Positions 4,578 to 7,576 of a stretch of DNA of 7,576 bases are shown here, piece by piece. Where the stretch lies: NCBI GenBank assembly GCA_002737585.1, contig NSIA01000159.1:1-7576 (forward strand), read 5' to 3'. Position 1 is the stretch's first letter. Each line of letters begins with the position of its first letter. This DNA is from Planctomycetaceae bacterium (GTDB lineage: Bacteria; Planctomycetota; Phycisphaerae; Phycisphaerales; SM1A02). Position numbers and translations under genes: made by a program. The notes under the pieces are model-generated. The model was not told the DNA's origin. It saw nothing but the letters and a program-made list of their open reading frames with translations, and made no database searches.

Positions 4578-7403
4578 ATGCACACGCCCGCCCGCAATGC
4601 CGCCGATGTCCGCCGCGCCTTCATCGCGTTCTTTCAAGAGAAGGCCGGTCACACCGTTGTGCCATCCAGCCCGGCGATCCCATTTGAAGATCCCACCCTG
4701 CTCTTTACCAACGCGGGGATGAACCAATTCAAGGATGTGTTCCTCGGCCAGGGCACGCGCAACTACACGCGCGCGGTGGATACGCAGAAGTGCATTCGCG
4801 CCGGCGGCAAGCACAACGATCTTGAGGATGTGGGCCGCGATACCTACCACCACACCTTCTTTGAAATGCTCGGCAACTGGTCGTTTGGTGATTACTTCAA
4901 GGAAGAAGCAATCAGTTGGGCCATTGAGTTGCTCACCAAGGTGTACGGACTTGACCCAAATCGACTCTACGCCACGTGGTGCGCCGGCGATCCCAAGCAA
5001 GCGGTGGCGCCCGACGATGAGAGTCGTAATCTGTGGCTGAAGTTCTTGCCCGCGGACCACGTGATCCCTGGCAGCATGAAAGACAATTTCTGGGAGATGG
5101 GCGAGACCGGCCCGTGCGGCCCCTGCACCGAAATTCATTACGACCGCATCGGTGGACGCAACGCGGCACACCTTGTCAATAGCGGTGACCCGGATGTGCT
5201 GGAAGTGTGGAACTTGGTGTTCATTCAGTTCAATCGTGAGCCAGGTGGCACATTGGTGCCGCTTCCAGCGCGCCACGTCGATACCGGCATGGGGCTGGAA
5301 CGATTGGTGAGCGTGTTGCAGGACAAGCGCAGCAACTACGACACGGATTTGTTCACGCCAATCTTTGATCTCACCGCCAAGATCACCGGTGCCAAGCCAT
5401 ACGCAGGAACCTTGGAAGGCGCCGCCGATATCGCCTATCGAGTGATTGCCGACCATGTTCGATGCATTTCCATCGCGGTCGCTGATGGCGCGGCCCCTGG
5501 CAGTGAAGGTCGCAACTACGTCTTGCGCCGCATCTTGCGCCGTGCTATTCGCGCTGGTCACCAACACTTGGGCGCGCGCGAACCATTCATGTTCAAACTG
5601 GTGCCAGCGGTCATTGAGACGCTCGGCGAAACATTCCCAACCTTGGTGCAACAAGCCACCAAAGTGGTGCACACCATTCGTGAGGAAGAAATTGCGTTCG
5701 GCAAGACACTCGAGCGCGGCATTGCGCTCTTCGACGAAGCTGCCAAGCGCGCGGGTGCGGCCAAGTGCATTTCTGCGCAGGATGCGTTCAGCCTGCATGA
5801 CACCTTTGGATTCCCTGTTGACCTCACCCAAGTGATGGCCGAAGAACGCGGCTTCACTGTTGACGTAGCGGGCTATGAAAAGTTGATGGAAAGCGCACGG
5901 GAACGCAGCCGCGAAGGCGGAACCAAGGCCGACGGCATGCGCATGCCCCCGCCGGATGTCTTGGAGAAGCTGCGAACCGCGTTGCATATTTCCGGAAGCG
6001 ACGATTCCAGCCGCGACGATCCCAAGCCAACCAATACCGATATTGCAGCCATTTGGGATGGCAACGCGCTCATCAACAAAGCGGTCGAAGAGCAGCGCGT
6101 GGCACTGATCACCCGCAAGACTCCGTTTTACGCCGAAGGCGGCGGACAAGTGGGCGATGCTGGGTTCTTTGAAATCTCCTCCGACGCTGGTCGGACCCAT
6201 CGATTCAAGGTGGAGGACACGCAACGTTCCGGCGAATTTGTCATGCACCTTGGTCGCATCGAACACGGAACAGTCACGGTTGGCGAGCACGCCACACTCA
6301 CTGTTGAGCGCGGCCGCCGCGAGCGTATTGCTGCCAACCACACTGGCACCCACCTCATGAATCATGCGCTGCGCGAAGTGCTCGGCGAAGATGTTGAGCA
6401 GCGCGGATCACTTGTATCCGACGATCGCTTGCGCTTCGATTTCACGCACTCCAAGGCCATGAGTGCTGATGAATTGGCGCGTGTGGAGATGTTGGTGAAC
6501 GCTGCGATTGCACGCACCATGTTGGTGGACGCCATTGTGGTTCCGCTGGAATTGGCCAAGGGAATTCATGGCGTGCGCGCAGTGTTTGGCGAACGCTATC
6601 CCGACCCGGTACGCGTGGTGTCGGTGGGCGCCAAGGTGACCGACATGCTTGCGGATCCAGCCAATCCTCAGTGGCGGCAGTGCTCAGTGGAATTCTGTGG
6701 CGGTACGCATACCCGCAGCTCGGAAGAGGTTCAGCACTTTGCAATCCTGAATGAAGGTGCATCAAGCGCTGGCGTTCGGCGCATCTTTGCAGTCACTGGC
6801 ACCGCCGCTCATGCTGCAGAAGCAACCGCCACTCACATTGAGCAGCGACTGGCTGCCGCTCGCAAGTTGACCGGCGAGGCGCTTGCCGAAGAGGCCACCG
6901 CCATCGCTGGTGCGCTTGCGGAACTTCCGGTCTCCACCGTGTTCCGCCACCGCATGGAGCCCGCTGTTGCCGAACTACGCGAACGCGCCAAGGAATGGCG
7001 CAAGGCACAAGAAGGTGCGAACCGCGATGTGGTAGTTGCTCAGGCTCGCACCATCGCCGAGGAAATGAGTGGCGCGATGATTGTTGCCAGTGTCAGTGGC
7101 GCCGACCCCGCCGCGTTGCTCTCTGCGCTCAGCGCGGTGCGCGCCAAGCGCCCGGAAAGTGCCATCCTGCTCATGAGTGCTGACGAAGCTGAGGGCAAGG
7201 TGGCGATCGCCGCTGACGTTCCGAAGGCCATGCAAGACAAGGGCCTCAAGGCTGGCGACTGGGTGCGCGCGGCCGCGGAAGCATGCGGCGGCAAGGGCGG
7301 CGGCAGACCAGACTTCGCGCAAGCGGGTGGCAAGGAGCCAGCGCGCCTGCCGGAAGCATTGCGCGCCGCCAAGGCGTTTGCCGGCGCGCGGATTGGTGAG
7401 TGA
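4578..7403 (+). CDS. alaS: Alanyl-tRNA synthetase
   Basis: A 941-residue class II synthetase that charges tRNA-Ala and clears mischarged Ser/Gly. The aminoacylation domain (about 1-450) includes the N-terminal 'RRAFIAFFQEKAGHTVVPSS', NAGMNQFKDVFLG, GNWSFGDYFKEEAI, GPCGPCTEIHYDR (from 178) and the motif 3 segment DTGMGLER (235-242). The editing domain holds the zinc site: HTGTH (H588, H592) and CGGTH (C707, H711). The C-terminal DHHA1/C-Ala domain ends with the glycine-rich GGKGGGRPDFAQAGG (904-918). The ATG at 4578 places 'RRAFIAFFQ' at the family's normal distance from the start. The reading frame is open further upstream but only across tpiA. The protein is longer than E. coli AlaS (about 875), with an acidic linker at 473-488 and an extra segment just before CGGTH at 686-701. 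Confidence 0.98.
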   Translation: MHTPARNAADVRRAFIAFFQEKAGHTVVPSSPAIPFEDPTLLFTNAGMNQFKDVFLGQGTRNYTRAVDTQKCIRAGGKHNDLEDVGRDTYHHTFFEMLGNWSFGDYFKEEAISWAIELLTKVYGLDPNRLYATWCAGDPKQAVAPDDESRNLWLKFLPADHVIPGSMKDNFWEMGETGPCGPCTEIHYDRIGGRNAAHLVNSGDPDVLEVWNLVFIQFNREPGGTLVPLPARHVDTGMGLERLVSVLQDKRSNYDTDLFTPIFDLTAKITGAKPYAGTLEGAADIAYRVIADHVRCISIAVADGAAPGSEGRNYVLRRILRRAIRAGHQHLGAREPFMFKLVPAVIETLGETFPTLVQQATKVVHTIREEEIAFGKTLERGIALFDEAAKRAGAAKCISAQDAFSLHDTFGFPVDLTQVMAEERGFTVDVAGYEKLMESARERSREGGTKADGMRMPPPDVLEKLRTALHISGSDDSSRDDPKPTNTDIAAIWDGNALINKAVEEQRVALITRKTPFYAEGGGQVGDAGFFEISSDAGRTHRFKVEDTQRSGEFVMHLGRIEHGTVTVGEHATLTVERGRRERIAANHTGTHLMNHALREVLGEDVEQRGSLVSDDRLRFDFTHSKAMSADELARVEMLVNAAIARTMLVDAIVVPLELAKGIHGVRAVFGERYPDPVRVVSVGAKVTDMLADPANPQWRQCSVEFCGGTHTRSSEEVQHFAILNEGASSAGVRRIFAVTGTAAHAAEATATHIEQRLAAARKLTGEALAEEATAIAGALAELPVSTVFRHRMEPAVAELRERAKEWRKAQEGANRDVVVAQARTIAEEMSGAMIVASVSGADPAALLSALSAVRAKRPESAILLMSADEAEGKVAIAADVPKAMQDKGLKAGDWVRAAAEACGGKGGGRPDFAQAGGKEPARLPEALRAAKAFAGARIGE

Positions 7404-7429
7404 TCGTCAAGCCATTTCGCCGGCAGCGG

Positions 7430-7435
7430 TATCGT
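7430..7435 (+). promoter_or_regulatory. Possible -10 element of acs (TATCGT)
   Basis: TATCGT ends 7 nt before the ATG at 7443, and no ribosome binding site is visible in the 39-bp gap after alaS. It repeats the arrangement seen at tpiA and alaS. Read-through from alaS remains possible. Confidence 0.3.
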
Positions 7436-7442
7436 CACCGCC

Positions 7443-7576
7443 ATGGCGAGTGAATCATCCATCCAGTCCGTCCAGGCCGAAGGTCGCCTCTTTCCCCCGC
7501 CTGCAGATTTCGCGGAGCGCATGGGAACCGTGCACATCCCCGACATGGACGCGTACCGCGCCATGCATGAGCGTTC
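7443..7576 (+). CDS. acs: Acetyl-CoA synthetase (AMP-forming), 5' part
   Basis: The first 44 codons and two bases of a gene cut by the right edge. The N-terminus reads MASESSIQSVQAEGRLFPPP, followed by 'DFAERMGTVHIPDMDAYRAMHERS'. The pattern 'E.R.FPPP.EFA......I..M..Y..L..R' is typical of the start of AMP-forming acetyl-CoA synthetases, which activate acetate to acetyl-CoA in the cytoplasm. The catalytic AMP-binding motifs lie beyond the window, so the assignment rests on this N-terminal signature. Related acyl-CoA synthetases (propionyl-CoA synthetase) are the alternative. The ATG at 7443 is the only sensible start, 39 bp after alaS on the same strand. Confidence 0.78.
   Translation, partial: MASESSIQSVQAEGRLFPPPADFAERMGTVHIPDMDAYRAMHER

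Noticed and set aside
4482..6365. A 627-codon open frame antisense to alaS
   Set aside because: It is in exact codon register with alaS, so it stays open only because alaS avoids TTA, CTA and TCA codons here, as expected in a GC-rich genome. The translation is low-complexity in character and matches no family I know.

Overview
This is a GC-rich bacterial stretch with tightly packed housekeeping genes. It suggests a member of the Planctomycetota, possibly the Phycisphaerae. That assignment is an inference from three things: the composition, a planctomycete-style 'DFxxRxxAxxxL' helical motif in the exported PDZ protein, and my recollection that planctomycete AlaS proteins carry a short extra segment before the CGGTH zinc motif. 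No rRNA or other marker gene is present to confirm it.

Layout. Positions 1-102 are non-coding apart from a possible gene end off the left edge. They hold a rho-independent terminator that points rightward. Positions 103-4477 carry five genes on the minus strand, read right to left: tpiA (triosephosphate isomerase), secG (translocon subunit), a yicC-family endoribonuclease gene, an aminoglycoside-phosphotransferase-fold kinase gene, and a gene for an exported PDZ-domain protein. Gaps are at most 32 bp, and three of the four junctions are overlaps or nearly so, so this reads as one operon. A 100-bp divergent intergenic region (4478-4577) separates tpiA from alaS (alanyl-tRNA synthetase) on the plus strand. 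After a further 39 bp comes the first part of an AMP-forming acetyl-CoA synthetase gene, cut by the right edge.

How the genes fit together. tpiA next to secG is a familiar bacterial neighbourhood, often near other glycolytic genes. YicC is an RNA-processing enzyme usually found beside gmk, but here gmk is absent and a kinase-fold gene of unknown substrate follows instead. The last two genes of the operon are the least understood. The kinase start overlaps the yicC stop by 4 nt, and the PDZ gene overlaps the kinase end, so their translation is probably coupled.

I see no mobile element, CRISPR array, tRNA, rRNA, or phage or defence system. Three observations deserve a second look. Genes at the head of transcription units have a TAnnnT hexamer almost touching the start codon and no ribosome binding site, which suggests leaderless mRNAs. 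SecG has a long Ala/Pro tail built from an 8-residue tandem repeat whose copies differ only at synonymous sites. The kinase/PDZ pair is locked into a core housekeeping operon.
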